From NCBI RefSeq assembly GCF_023805295.1, contig NZ_JAMSHT010000001.1:1674001-1738000 (forward strand): a stretch of 64,000 nt of DNA. Direction: 5' to 3'. Origin of the DNA: Sphingomicrobium sediminis. Its GTDB lineage: Bacteria > Pseudomonadota > Alphaproteobacteria > Sphingomonadales > Sphingomonadaceae. Within the stretch, counting starts at the first letter, position 1. Every line of letters begins with the position of its first letter. Of the stretch, positions 53,323-62,316 are shown one piece after another. Under the pieces are notes generated by a model. That model worked only from the letters and a program-made list of their open reading frames with translations, was not told the DNA's origin and searched no databases. The position numbers and the translations under genes are program-made.

Positions 53323-53948
53323 TCCTTGCCGCCCTGCTGATGCTTGCGGACCCGGCGACCGCGCTCGACGCCGAGCTCGCCTTCGCCGCCGACGCACGCG
53401 AAAACGGGCAGTGGCAGGCATTCGGGAACTGGGCGCACGAAGACGGCATTCTCATCGGCCGCAACGTGATCCCCGCGATTGGCTTCGCTGCCGCCGCTGC
53501 GGAGAATGGCGAACCCCATTATGCAACCGCCTGGTGGCCCAGCCTGTCGGTCGGCAGCTGCGATGGCCGCACCGCCTTCAACATGGGGCCTTTTTTCAGC
53601 CCCGGGTCGGGAGCGTCGGGTAACTTTCACACCGTATGGACGCTGACCGAAGATGGCTGGCGATACCTTATCGACATGGGCCTGCCGACGGCCGATGCTG
53701 AGATGGCCGATGATCCCAAGATCGACATTGCCAGCTGCGCCAACCTGCCGCAGGACGTCTCACCCGTCGAATGGGAAAGCGAGACCGCGCGCGGTGCCAC
53801 CGGCTATAGCGACGATGGCAGCCTGAAATGGGAATGGCGGCACGGCATCTGGGGCGAGGATGAGACCCCGCGCCGCAGCCTCAGGACCTGGCGCTGGGAC
53901 GGTGAAATCTACATTCTGGTCTATGAGGCCGAGGAGATGATCGACTGA
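53319..53948 (+). CDS. Exported protein of unknown function
   Basis: The 209-residue product starts with a short signal-like segment ([15 protein letters not shown]). The mature part is rich in Trp and acidic residues ([50 protein letters not shown]). Two cysteines (GSCDG and ASCAN) could pair. It has the look of a small NTF2-like or lipocalin-like domain but I cannot place it. It overlaps folD (ATGA) and the MarC gene (TGATG), so it is cotranscribed with both. Confidence 0.78.
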   Translation: MILAALLMLADPATALDAELAFAADARENGQWQAFGNWAHEDGILIGRNVIPAIGFAAAAAENGEPHYATAWWPSLSVGSCDGRTAFNMGPFFSPGSGASGNFHTVWTLTEDGWRYLIDMGLPTADAEMADDPKIDIASCANLPQDVSPVEWESETARGATGYSDDGSLKWEWRHGIWGEDETPRRSLRTWRWDGEIYILVYEAEEMID

Positions 53949-54595
53949 TGGAAAGCCTGATCGGCCTGTTCGGCTCTGCCTTCGTCACCTTTGCGGTCAT
54001 CGTCGATCCGCCCGGCAATGCGCCCATCTTTGCGGGGCTGACCCGCGATGCAACGCCGCAATCGCGCCGCCGCATGGCCTTCCGCGCCGCCTTCGTCGCC
54101 TGGTGCATCCTCCTCTTTTTCGCCTTTTTTGGCGAGCCGCTGCTGGACGCACTCGGCATCAGCCTTGCCGCCTTTCGCATCGCCGGCGGCATCATGCTGT
54201 TCATGATCGCGCTCGAAATGGTCTTCGAAAAGCGCACCGAGCGCCGCGAGAATCGCGCCGCCGACATCGAGGGCACACCCGAGGCCGAAGATGTCTCTGT
54301 CTTCCCCATGGCCATCCCGATGATCGCCGGTCCCGGCACCATCGCCGCGATGATGCTCTATATGGCCGAAGCCGATACGGCGGAGGAAACGATTACCGTC
54401 GTCAGCGCGATGAGCGCGGTGATCCTCATCACCCTGCTGGCACTACTGGCGGCGGGGCCGATCATGAAATTGCTCGGTGCCAAACTCGAAGCGATGATCA
54501 CCCGCCTGTTGGGCGTCATCCTCGCCGCGCTGGCCGCTCAATTCGTCATCGACGGGATCGAGCAGAGCCTGTTCACTTCACCCGGAATAGCTTGA
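53948..54595 (+). CDS. MarC family integral membrane protein
   Basis: This 215-residue protein has six membrane helices and MarC landmarks: VDPPGNAPIFAGLT near the first helix, ISLAAFRIAGGIMLF and the VFPMAIPMIAGPGTIAAMM segment. Despite the name, the family is not shown to act in multiple antibiotic resistance; the transport substrate is unknown. Its 3' end overlaps the convergent polytopic protein gene by 23 bases. Confidence 0.92.
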   Translation: MESLIGLFGSAFVTFAVIVDPPGNAPIFAGLTRDATPQSRRRMAFRAAFVAWCILLFFAFFGEPLLDALGISLAAFRIAGGIMLFMIALEMVFEKRTERRENRAADIEGTPEAEDVSVFPMAIPMIAGPGTIAAMMLYMAEADTAEETITVVSAMSAVILITLLALLAAGPIMKLLGAKLEAMITRLLGVILAALAAQFVIDGIEQSLFTSPGIA

Positions 54596-56375
54596 TCGGC
54601 GAGCCTTCGAGCCAGCGCTCGTCGACCGGCTCGAGCCAGTCGGGCACTTCACCGCGAACAAGCCGGGCATCGAGGCGATCCGCGTCGGGCAATTCGTCGC
54701 CCGGCCCGCGCTCGTCGCAGATCATCACATAGTCGCTCCCCAGCCCGCGCACCGTGCGCTCGGCATCGGCATCTTCGTCGGGCTGCGACAGCAATACCGA
54801 CAGCACCATGCCGATCGCCTCGTCATTGCGATGATAGGGCCCGGTGATGGTCGTGTGATGCGTGGTCACGAGGAGGCGCGGCGCAAGGTCGATATGGGTG
54901 AAGATCGTCGCCGGCTCGATCCGGTCGAGCTGCCCCATGACCCAGCTTTGCTGGCAATTGGACGCCGGCTCCTCGTCATTATTGACGACCTTTTCCTTGG
55001 CCTCGCGCTTCACCTCGGCCTCGTTCTTTGGGAGGTAGTTGCTGGCGATCGTGCCGAGCGCGCCAAGTCCGATCACGGCAACCAGGTAGGTGCCGATGAT
55101 CCGCACTAGCGCCGATCCCGAGGCCAGCGTGCGCGGCAGGAGCAGCATGACGAAGGCCGCCGCGCCGGGCACGGCCATCAACTGCGCTGGGCCGCCGGCC
55201 CGAATCTGCCAGAAGACGAGGCCGATGGCCGCGAGCATGGGCACGCCGAGCACGAGCAGGTGACGGCGATGCCCCTCGCCCGCCGGCAGCAGGCGCCAGG
55301 CAAGGATGTAGCCGATCATGCCGACGACCAGGGGCGTCAGCGCGCTCCAGGCCGTGCGCAGGCTATGTTCGTGCGCGCCGCGCGCCTCGCTGACCCGCTC
55401 GAGCCAGAGTTCGCTCACTGCCGGATCGACCCCTTCGAGGCGCGACAGGCATTGCGGGAAAGCGACGCCGTGGAACGCCGCCAGCACCACGCCGGCGATG
55501 CCTGCGAGGATGAGCCGCCCCTTCCAGGTCGGCGGGCTCTTCCAGGCGAGCAGCAGCGCCGCCGCGCCCGCCAGCATCATGTCGCTGAGCCAGACCGGCG
55601 TCAGCGCATCGCAGCGCAGCGCGCGATTGGCCTCCGAGGCAAATAGCAAGAAGCCGAGCCCGCATCCGAGCGCCAAAGCGACTCCATAACTACCGATGCG
55701 GCGCGCTTCTTCGGCCTTCCAGACCCAGCTGAGCACCAGCCCCGCGCCGATCAGCGCGAGCGGGATGAGCAGTTCGAGCCCGATGGTCAGCGAGGCCGCC
55801 GTCGCGATGCCCGCGATGATACCGCCGCGTCTCTTGTTGGGATCGACCGCCCCCGCCATCACCCAGGCTAGGCAGGCCAGCTGCCAGCCATGATGGTCGA
55901 TTCGCATCGGGAAAAAGTTGCCGATGGCGATGGGCGAGAAGACGAGGATCAGCATCGCTGGCAGCCAGGCCAACTTGCCCGCCACCCGCCGCGCCACCAG
56001 CGCGATCGCCACCGCTGCGACCAGCAATGCCATTAGCGGTGCCATGGCCAGCGCGAACAATTCCGCGGCCTCGGCACCCAGAAACGGTTCGGAAATCAGG
56101 ATCAGCCCGGCAATCGGCAGGTCGACCAGCCGCGACCAGTGAATATCGGCGCCTTCGGGCGCGAGCATCCGATATTGGCGAAGGTCGTACCAGCCCTGCC
56201 CGCCGAGCCAGTCGCGCACCTGCAAGAGGCGCAGATTGTCGTCGGTATCGCGCAGGTTCAACGTGGCGATGGCGACCACGTTCATGGTCGTCACCAAGGT
56301 CGAGAAAGCAAGCCACAGGAACAAGGTCCCCATCAGCCAGCGCCGCTCAAGAAATGCCTTCAACCTGGCCAACAT
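54573..56375 (-). CDS. Large polytopic membrane protein, GT-C-like
   Basis: The 600-residue protein has about eleven membrane helices. A first periplasmic loop reads LRDTDDNLRLLQVRDWLGGQ and continues with WYDLRQYRM and HWSRLVDLPIAG. An acidic motif in the first loop followed by such a Trp-rich segment is typical of GT-C glycosyltransferases acting on polyprenyl-linked sugars (PglB/STT3-like arrangement), so I infer that fold. A soluble C-terminal part of about 130 residues (QQSWVMGQLDRIEPATIF) follows the last helix. Substrate and acceptor are unknown. Confidence 0.72.
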   Translation of the reverse strand: MLARLKAFLERRWLMGTLFLWLAFSTLVTTMNVVAIATLNLRDTDDNLRLLQVRDWLGGQGWYDLRQYRMLAPEGADIHWSRLVDLPIAGLILISEPFLGAEAAELFALAMAPLMALLVAAVAIALVARRVAGKLAWLPAMLILVFSPIAIGNFFPMRIDHHGWQLACLAWVMAGAVDPNKRRGGIIAGIATAASLTIGLELLIPLALIGAGLVLSWVWKAEEARRIGSYGVALALGCGLGFLLFASEANRALRCDALTPVWLSDMMLAGAAALLLAWKSPPTWKGRLILAGIAGVVLAAFHGVAFPQCLSRLEGVDPAVSELWLERVSEARGAHEHSLRTAWSALTPLVVGMIGYILAWRLLPAGEGHRRHLLVLGVPMLAAIGLVFWQIRAGGPAQLMAVPGAAAFVMLLLPRTLASGSALVRIIGTYLVAVIGLGALGTIASNYLPKNEAEVKREAKEKVVNNDEEPASNCQQSWVMGQLDRIEPATIFTHIDLAPRLLVTTHHTTITGPYHRNDEAIGMVLSVLLSQPDEDADAERTVRGLGSDYVMICDERGPGDELPDADRLDARLVRGEVPDWLEPVDERWLEGSPIKLFRVK

Positions 56376-56498
56376 CGCCGTCTTGCCCCCACGCTCGTTT
56401 CACCCCTTCTCGACGAGGCTCGTCCCCCTTGCAAGAGGACTTGCCAGCCGGTGCCGGGTTGGCGCATCTAACGCGCACACAGTTTCAGGAGAGTGAAA

Positions 56499-58538
56499 AT
56501 GCGCACCCGTTCCCTTTTGCTTGCCGCCAGCGCGGCCATCCTCATGTCCGGCGGAGCCAAGGCCGACGAAGGGATGTGGACCTTCGATGCCTTCCCGCGC
56601 GAGCGGATGATGGCCGCTTATGGCTGGGCCCCCGACCAGGAATGGCTCGACACGGTGCGCGAGGGCGCCGTGCGCCTCAATGGCTGCTCGGCGAGCTTCG
56701 TCTCGGACAACGGCCTCATCCTCACCAACCATCACTGCATCTCGTCCTGCCTCGCCGCGATCAGCAATGACGATAACGACTATCTCGCCAACGGCTTCAA
56801 CGTGGCGACGATGGAAGAGGAAATCGTCTGCCCCGGCCAGCGCGCCGATATCGTCACTTCAATCGCCGACGTCACCGACGAGGTGAAGGGCGCGATTGCC
56901 GGGCTGGAAGGCGACGAAGCCGTCGCTGCGCAGCGCGCCATCACCGCCTCGCTGACCGGCACCGATGCCTGCACGGCAGAAGGCTATAGCTGCCAAGTCG
57001 TCAGCCTCTACAATGGTGGCCAGTACAGCCTCTACACCTATCGTCGCTACGACGAGGTCCGCATCGCTTGGGCACCCGAGGCGCAGGCCGCGCAGTTCGG
57101 CGGCGATCCCGACAACTTCAACTTCCCGCGCTACAGCATGGATGGCGCCTTCCTGCGCGCCTATGAAAATGGCGAGGCGGCCGTGACGCCCAACCACCTG
57201 ACCTGGAACCCGCGCTCGCCGCAGGATGGCGAGATCACGCTCGTCGTCGGCAATCCGGGCTCGACCCAGCGCCTGCTGACGGTCGCCCAGCTCGAATATA
57301 TTCGCGACGTGCAGCTGCCGCGCCAGATCGCCACCCTGTCGGAATTGCGCGGTCGCCTGATCAGCGCGATGGACGAGGATGAAGAACGCACCCGCGAGGG
57401 CAACGACACGCTCGGCAGCATCGAGAACAGCCTCAAGGTCCAGTTCGGCCGCCAGCGCGCGCTCACCAACATGGATTTCTTCCAGACGCTGATCGACGCC
57501 GAGGAGGAATTGAAGGCAGAAGTCGCCGGCAATGACGAGATTGGCGATCCGTGGACCGAGATCGACGAAGCCCTCGACTATGCCCGCGCCAACAATTTGC
57601 GCGCCGTCTATGACAGCCCCTCGGGCACGCTCTACGGCTACGCTCAGACCATCGTCGCGGCCAATATGGAAATGGCCAAGCCCGCCGAGGAGCGTGATCC
57701 GGGCTTCGGCGAGGCCACCATGGGCCGCATCGCCGCGCAGCTCGGGCAGGAGCGCACCATCCACCTGTGGCTCGACGAGCTGCTGATGGAATGGTCGCTC
57801 AGCAAGGCGCGCGAATATCTCGGCACCGACGATCCGCAGACCAAGACGCTGCTCGGCGACGAAAGCCCCGAGGGCCTTTCCGAGCGCCTCGTGCGCAACA
57901 CCTCTCTCACCGATCCGGCGGCGCGCGTCGCGTTGCTCGAAGGCGGGCTCGAAGCGCTCCAGGCGTCCGAAGATCCGATGATCCAATATGCCTTGCGCCT
58001 CTATCCGCAGGTGGAGCGGATCGGCGATGAGTTCGCGACCAACTATTCGAGCAAGCTGACCGACCCGGCCGCGCGTCTCGCAGATGCACGTTTCGCCGCT
58101 TATGGCGACAGCCTTTATCCGGACGCCACCTTCACGCTGCGCATCAACTATGGCGTCGTGAAGTCGTGGGAAGAGCGGGGCGAGATGGTCCCGACAACCA
58201 CCACCATCGCCGGCACCTATGACCGCGCGACGGGCAACATCCCCTACGACCTGCCGAGCCAGTTCATCGAGAAGGAAGACCAGATCGACAAGTCGACCGT
58301 CTACAATTTCGTCTCGACCAACGACATTATCGGCGGCAATTCGGGTTCGCCCGTGCTCGATCGCAACGGCACCGTGATCGGTGCCGCGTTCGACGGCAAT
58401 ATCTACGTGACCGGCGGCAGCTTCGGTTATGATGCGGCCAACAATCGCATGATCACCGTCTCGACCGCCGCGCTGCAGGAGGCGCTCGAAGTCATCTACC
58501 CCGCTCCGCGCATCGTCGCGGAGCTCGCCGCCGACTGA
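56499..58538 (+). CDS. S46 family dipeptidyl-peptidase (DPP7/DPP11-like)
   Basis: The 679-residue exported serine peptidase removes dipeptides from the N-terminus of oligopeptides in the periplasm. It has a signal peptide (MRTRSLLLAASAAILMSGGAKA), the catalytic His in LTNHHCISSC near residue 78, and the nucleophile in IGGNSGSPVLDRNG near residue 615. EGMWTFDAFP at the mature N-terminus is also characteristic. ATG 56499 has AGGAG 7 bases upstream; the GTG two codons earlier has it at 1 base. An intrinsic terminator follows. Confidence 0.94.
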   Translation: MRTRSLLLAASAAILMSGGAKADEGMWTFDAFPRERMMAAYGWAPDQEWLDTVREGAVRLNGCSASFVSDNGLILTNHHCISSCLAAISNDDNDYLANGFNVATMEEEIVCPGQRADIVTSIADVTDEVKGAIAGLEGDEAVAAQRAITASLTGTDACTAEGYSCQVVSLYNGGQYSLYTYRRYDEVRIAWAPEAQAAQFGGDPDNFNFPRYSMDGAFLRAYENGEAAVTPNHLTWNPRSPQDGEITLVVGNPGSTQRLLTVAQLEYIRDVQLPRQIATLSELRGRLISAMDEDEERTREGNDTLGSIENSLKVQFGRQRALTNMDFFQTLIDAEEELKAEVAGNDEIGDPWTEIDEALDYARANNLRAVYDSPSGTLYGYAQTIVAANMEMAKPAEERDPGFGEATMGRIAAQLGQERTIHLWLDELLMEWSLSKAREYLGTDDPQTKTLLGDESPEGLSERLVRNTSLTDPAARVALLEGGLEALQASEDPMIQYALRLYPQVERIGDEFATNYSSKLTDPAARLADARFAAYGDSLYPDATFTLRINYGVVKSWEERGEMVPTTTTIAGTYDRATGNIPYDLPSQFIEKEDQIDKSTVYNFVSTNDIIGGNSGSPVLDRNGTVIGAAFDGNIYVTGGSFGYDAANNRMITVSTAALQEALEVIYPAPRIVAELAAD

Positions 58539-58563
58539 TCGGCAGCGAAAAAGCGGAAAAAGG

Positions 58564-58597
58564 AGGCCCCGGCAGGCAATGTCGGGGCCTTTTCTTT
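58564..58597 (+). terminator. Rho-independent terminator of the S46 peptidase gene
   Basis: AGGCCCCG (58564-58571) pairs perfectly with CGGGGCCT (58583-58590) across an 11-base loop and runs into TTTCTTT. It lies 25 bases after the stop codon. Confidence 0.8.
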
Positions 58598-58669
58598 ACG
58601 CGCTGTTTACCATGAGGGTGCCAAAGTCGCCCCGAACCGACTAGTTTGAGAATTCGGGGGAAACGGCCA

Positions 58670-59095
58670 ATGGTGGCGGCGATGCGAAAGACGTGGGAAG
58701 CGCTGGAACCGGGGCAACGCGAAGTTGCCGTCCAGGTGCTGCGCTATGCGGTGGCCGGTTTCGGCATCACCGCGGCCTTCAGCCTCGCCTACTGGATCGT
58801 CGCGCATTGGGTCGATCCGAATGTCAGCCTCGCCATCGTCTTCATCGTCTTCAATTTCGTCAGCTACCTGATCCACGGGCGATTCAGCTTTCGCGGACAT
58901 GGCGCCCGCGACAATCCCGGCAAGCGCAATGCGCGCTTCCTCACCGTCAACCTAGCCGGTTTCGCGCTCAATCAGTTCTGGGTCTGGCTGCTGGTCAAGG
59001 AACTGGGCGGCGAAACCTGGTGGCCGACCATCCCATTCCTGTTCGTCACGCCATGGCTGACCTTCGCACTGCATCGCAAATGGGTGTACGCATGA
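58670..59095 (+). CDS. GtrA family membrane protein
   Basis: GtrA proteins are small four-helix membrane proteins thought to help flip polyprenyl-phosphate-linked sugars. The 141-residue product has VLRYAVAGFGITAAFSLAYW, a VFNFVSYLIHGRFSFRG loop, FALNQFWVWLL and the end WLTFALHRKWVYA, all typical. It starts at ATG 58670 after a GGGGGAAAC purine run. Its stop overlaps the glycosyltransferase start (ATGA), the classic gtrA-gtrB layout. Confidence 0.9.
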   Translation: MVAAMRKTWEALEPGQREVAVQVLRYAVAGFGITAAFSLAYWIVAHWVDPNVSLAIVFIVFNFVSYLIHGRFSFRGHGARDNPGKRNARFLTVNLAGFALNQFWVWLLVKELGGETWWPTIPFLFVTPWLTFALHRKWVYA

Positions 59096-60054
59096 ACATC
59101 ATGAGTGAAATCCAGACCCCTGAACTGACATTGGTCCTGCCGGTCAAGGATGAGGAGGAAGCGATCCCCGCTTTCCTCTCCGCCATGATCCCGATGCTGG
59201 AGAAGCTCGACGATCCGGTCGCCAAGAGCTTCGAGATCCTGTTCGTCGACGATGGGTCGAGCGATGGCACGATGCGTGTCCTGCGCGAGGCCAACCAGCG
59301 CGACCCGCGTGTCCGCGCCCTCTCGCTGTCGCGCAATTTCGGCAAGGAAGCCGCATTGACCGCCGGTATCGACCATGCACGCGGGAAGGCCGTCATTCCC
59401 TATGACGTCGACATGCAGGACCCGCCGAGCGCGATCCCGCCGATGATCGCCAAGTGGCGCGAGGGCCATGACGTCGTTGTCGGCGTGCGCGACAATCGCG
59501 AGACGGACGGCTTCCTGAAGCGCGCCAGCGCGAGCGCCTATTATCGCACCCACAATGCGCTGTCGAAGGACAAGATTCCCGAGCATGCGGGCGATTTCCG
59601 CCTGCTCGACCGCAAGGTGGTCGATGTCATCAAGACGATGCCCGAGCGCAACCGCTTCATGAAGGGGCTGTTCGGCTGGGCCGGGTTCAATACCGCAACG
59701 GTCAGCTATCGCCGCGAAGAACGCGAAACAGGTACCAGCAAGTTCGGCTTCTGGAAGCTGTGGACGCTGGCGCTGGACGGCATCACGTCGGCCTCGACCG
59801 TGCCGCTGCGCGTCTGGTCCTATGTCGGCGGGCTCGTCGCCCTCGGCACGCTCGTCTACGCCGCCTTCATCATCATCCAGACGATCATCACCGGCGTCGA
59901 TGTCCCCGGCTATGCCAGCCTCATGGTCGCCGTGCTGTTCTTGGGATCGATCCAGCTGATCAGCCTCGGCATTCTCGGCGAATATGTCGGCCGTATCCTC
60001 ACCGAAACCAAGCAGCGCCCGCTCTATATCGTGCGCGAAGAATTGGGAGAATAA
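59092..60054 (+). CDS. GT2 family glycosyltransferase, GtrB/DPM1-like
   Basis: The 320-residue enzyme should load a sugar onto polyprenyl phosphate. The GT2 core shows LVLPVKDEEEAIP, EILFVDDGSSDGT, SRNFGKEAALTAGI and a DVDMQDPP metal-binding segment, and the acceptor region GDFRLLDRKVVD. Two C-terminal membrane helices follow (VGGLVALGTLVYAAFIIIQT; VLFLGSIQLISLGILGEYVG). With the GtrA-like protein it forms a candidate sugar-lipid unit. Confidence 0.92.
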   Translation: MNIMSEIQTPELTLVLPVKDEEEAIPAFLSAMIPMLEKLDDPVAKSFEILFVDDGSSDGTMRVLREANQRDPRVRALSLSRNFGKEAALTAGIDHARGKAVIPYDVDMQDPPSAIPPMIAKWREGHDVVVGVRDNRETDGFLKRASASAYYRTHNALSKDKIPEHAGDFRLLDRKVVDVIKTMPERNRFMKGLFGWAGFNTATVSYRREERETGTSKFGFWKLWTLALDGITSASTVPLRVWSYVGGLVALGTLVYAAFIIIQTIITGVDVPGYASLMVAVLFLGSIQLISLGILGEYVGRILTETKQRPLYIVREELGE

Positions 60055-60058
60055 CCCC

Positions 60059-60787
60059 ATGGACCGCGCCGTCTTCGACCGCATGGCCGAAACCGACCAG
60101 GAGCATTGGTGGTTCGAGGCCCGCCGCGAGATTCTCGACACCTTCCTCGCCCGCAAGGCCGACCTGCCCAAGGATGCCCGTATCCTCGAAGTCGGCGCGG
60201 GAACCGGACATAATTTCCCGGTGCTGGAGAAATATGGCCGCGTCGATGCAGTCGAGCTGGACGCCCCCGCCCGCGCGCTGGCGACCCAGCGCCTCGGCCG
60301 CGACGTACTCGACGCCGCTTTGCCTGAGTTGGCCGGCATTGCCGATGCCTCCTACGACCTCGTTGCCCTGCTCGACGTCCTCGAACATGTCGAGGATGAC
60401 CGCGCTGCGTTTGCCGGGCTCGCCCGCGTCATGCGCCCGGGCGGCAAGCTCATGCTTACCGTGCCCGCCTATCAGTGGATGTGGTCGAAGCATGACGAGG
60501 CGCACCATCATTTCCGTCGCTATACGCGCGAAAACCTGACCAGCCTCGCTGCCGAGCAGGGCTGGAAGACGCGCCATGCGACCTATTTCAACAGCCACCT
60601 CTTCCCGCCGATCGCGGCCGCGCGCATTCTCGGCAAGATGACCGGCAGCGAGAGCGCGGACGACGCCGTCCCGCCGGCACCGGTCAACGGCCTGCTGCGC
60701 TTCGTTTTCGGGGCCGAACGCGCCTGGGTCGGGCGACTGCCCATGCCCTTCGGCGTCTCGATCCTCGCCTTGCTCGAACGCGCCTAG
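60059..60787 (+). CDS. Class I SAM-dependent methyltransferase
   Basis: The 242-residue protein has the SAM-binding ILEVGAGTGHNFPVL, the acidic VDAVELDAPA, and DLVALLDVLEHVEDD. The HWWFEARREIL opening is typical of methyltransferases found near glycosyltransferases. It starts 4 bases after the GT2 gene. A role in methylating a lipid-linked sugar is inferred from its position. The stop shares CTAG with the convergent polytopic protein gene. Confidence 0.9.
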   Translation: MDRAVFDRMAETDQEHWWFEARREILDTFLARKADLPKDARILEVGAGTGHNFPVLEKYGRVDAVELDAPARALATQRLGRDVLDAALPELAGIADASYDLVALLDVLEHVEDDRAAFAGLARVMRPGGKLMLTVPAYQWMWSKHDEAHHHFRRYTRENLTSLAAEQGWKTRHATYFNSHLFPPIAAARILGKMTGSESADDAVPPAPVNGLLRFVFGAERAWVGRLPMPFGVSILALLERA

Positions 60788-62316
60788 TCGCCGATCCGGT
60801 AGAGCTTCGCGCCCTCGCTTTCGCGCAGCAGCTCGAACTCACGTTCATATTCGGGCAGCAGCGGCGCATCGACCAGCCACAGATAGTCGAAATGCTCGCG
60901 CGGGAAGTTCGCCATCGTCTCGGTAAAAAGCGGCATGTAAAGCGGTCCGCAATCGGGCAGGCGTGATAGCTGCGACGGGTCGCGGCCCCAATCCTTGGGG
61001 ATGCCCGGCTTGAATTCCAGCGGGCTGGCATTGCCCAGCGGCCACAAATTGTTCGCAAATCCGCGATTGTCGGCAATGTGATAGCCGCCCAGATGCACCG
61101 TCCGCCGTAGCACCCACTGGTCGAAACATTGCGTCGGCCCGTGCAGCATGAAGACGCGGCTGCCGGGCTCAAGGCCCTCGACCACCTCGAGCCGCTGCTG
61201 GATCGCCGCGTCCCAGCGCATCGAATGGACGGTCACGGTGCCGACCCGCATCAGCCCGAAGACGAGCGAGAGCAGCGCGATAACCAATGCGCCGCGCGGG
61301 CTGGTCGGCGCGAAGGCAAGGATGATCAGCCCGAACAGCACTGGCGTCATGCGCATGTCGGCATAGGCCGAGCCGACGACGGTCCCGGGCATCGCGATGA
61401 AGGCAGCAAAGGTGACGAGGAAGGCGGCAAGCAGCGGCTTGGCCGTCCACTTGAAGTCCTTGAGGAAGATGGCGAGCCCGACCAGCCCGAACATCGGGAC
61501 GAGCGGCAGCAAGTCGAGCATCCGGTCGCTTTCGCGTAGCGTGCCGAGCACGAAGCTCGTCTTGAAGCGCCAGTCGAACATGAAGCCGGTAAAGGCATCC
61601 TCGCCATCGCGGCCCAGCGTCCAGCCGATGAGGTGGAGGAAAGGCAGCATGAGCGGCCAGCAGCCAAGTCCCGCGCGGAACGCCGAGGAGGCCAGCCCCT
61701 CACCCAGCCCACGCCGTCGCACCCATTCCGCACCGAAAGCGGCAAGGCCCAGCAGACCCCAGCCAAACGCATGCGCGATATAAACGACCAACCCGGCGGG
61801 CAGCATGACGAGCGCGCGCTGTCTGAACCTCCCCTCGCGCCCCAGCCGGATCCACCAGGCCAGCACGAACATGCCGAGCGCGATGCTCAGGCAATAATTG
61901 ACGAAGCCGAAGATGAAGGGGTGCGAGAAAGCGAGGACGAGGATGAAGCCCATGGTCGGCGGCACGCGCCCGCCACTGGCTTCCTTCGAGAGCATCCAGA
62001 AACCCGCGATGAAGAGCGGCGGGATGCTCATGACGACGATGGCGATGGCCGGTTTCAGCCCGATGATCGGTGCGAGCAAGGCAACGAGGATGTCGACGCC
62101 AAGATTGCCCGCCAGCTTCCAGCGATAATCGAAAAATTCGGCAAGCCCCGGCAGCGCGCCATCATCCTGCGCGACTGCATAGCGCGCCATATGGCCCGGC
62201 AAGTCGACCATCGGCGGCAGCGAGGTGAACAGGAACGGGACGAGGCTCAGCGCCAGCAGGGCGACGAGATAGGCCCTGCTCTCCCACCAGCCGGGCTTGG
62301 CATTGTCGATGCTCAC
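60784..62316 (-). CDS. Large polytopic membrane protein of unknown function
   Basis: The 510-residue protein has about ten membrane helices. Its first loop reads LPPMVDLPGHMARYAVAQDD, and a soluble C-terminal domain of about 110 residues follows (LEPGSRVFMLHGPTQCFDQW; HLGGYHIADNRGFANNLWPL). The layout (acidic residue in the first loop, helices, soluble end) recalls GT-C glycosyltransferases but no signature is decisive. The start overlaps cfa by 4 bases, so both are probably cotranscribed. Confidence 0.7.
   Translation of the reverse strand: MSIDNAKPGWWESRAYLVALLALSLVPFLFTSLPPMVDLPGHMARYAVAQDDGALPGLAEFFDYRWKLAGNLGVDILVALLAPIIGLKPAIAIVVMSIPPLFIAGFWMLSKEASGGRVPPTMGFILVLAFSHPFIFGFVNYCLSIALGMFVLAWWIRLGREGRFRQRALVMLPAGLVVYIAHAFGWGLLGLAAFGAEWVRRRGLGEGLASSAFRAGLGCWPLMLPFLHLIGWTLGRDGEDAFTGFMFDWRFKTSFVLGTLRESDRMLDLLPLVPMFGLVGLAIFLKDFKWTAKPLLAAFLVTFAAFIAMPGTVVGSAYADMRMTPVLFGLIILAFAPTSPRGALVIALLSLVFGLMRVGTVTVHSMRWDAAIQQRLEVVEGLEPGSRVFMLHGPTQCFDQWVLRRTVHLGGYHIADNRGFANNLWPLGNASPLEFKPGIPKDWGRDPSQLSRLPDCGPLYMPLFTETMANFPREHFDYLWLVDAPLLPEYEREFELLRESEGAKLYRIGD

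Noticed and set aside
58630..58659. CCCCGAA/TTCGGGG pairing before the GtrA-like gene
   Set aside because: The arms are short and one is mostly the GGGGGAAA ribosome-binding run seen before other genes here; not convincing as a separate element.
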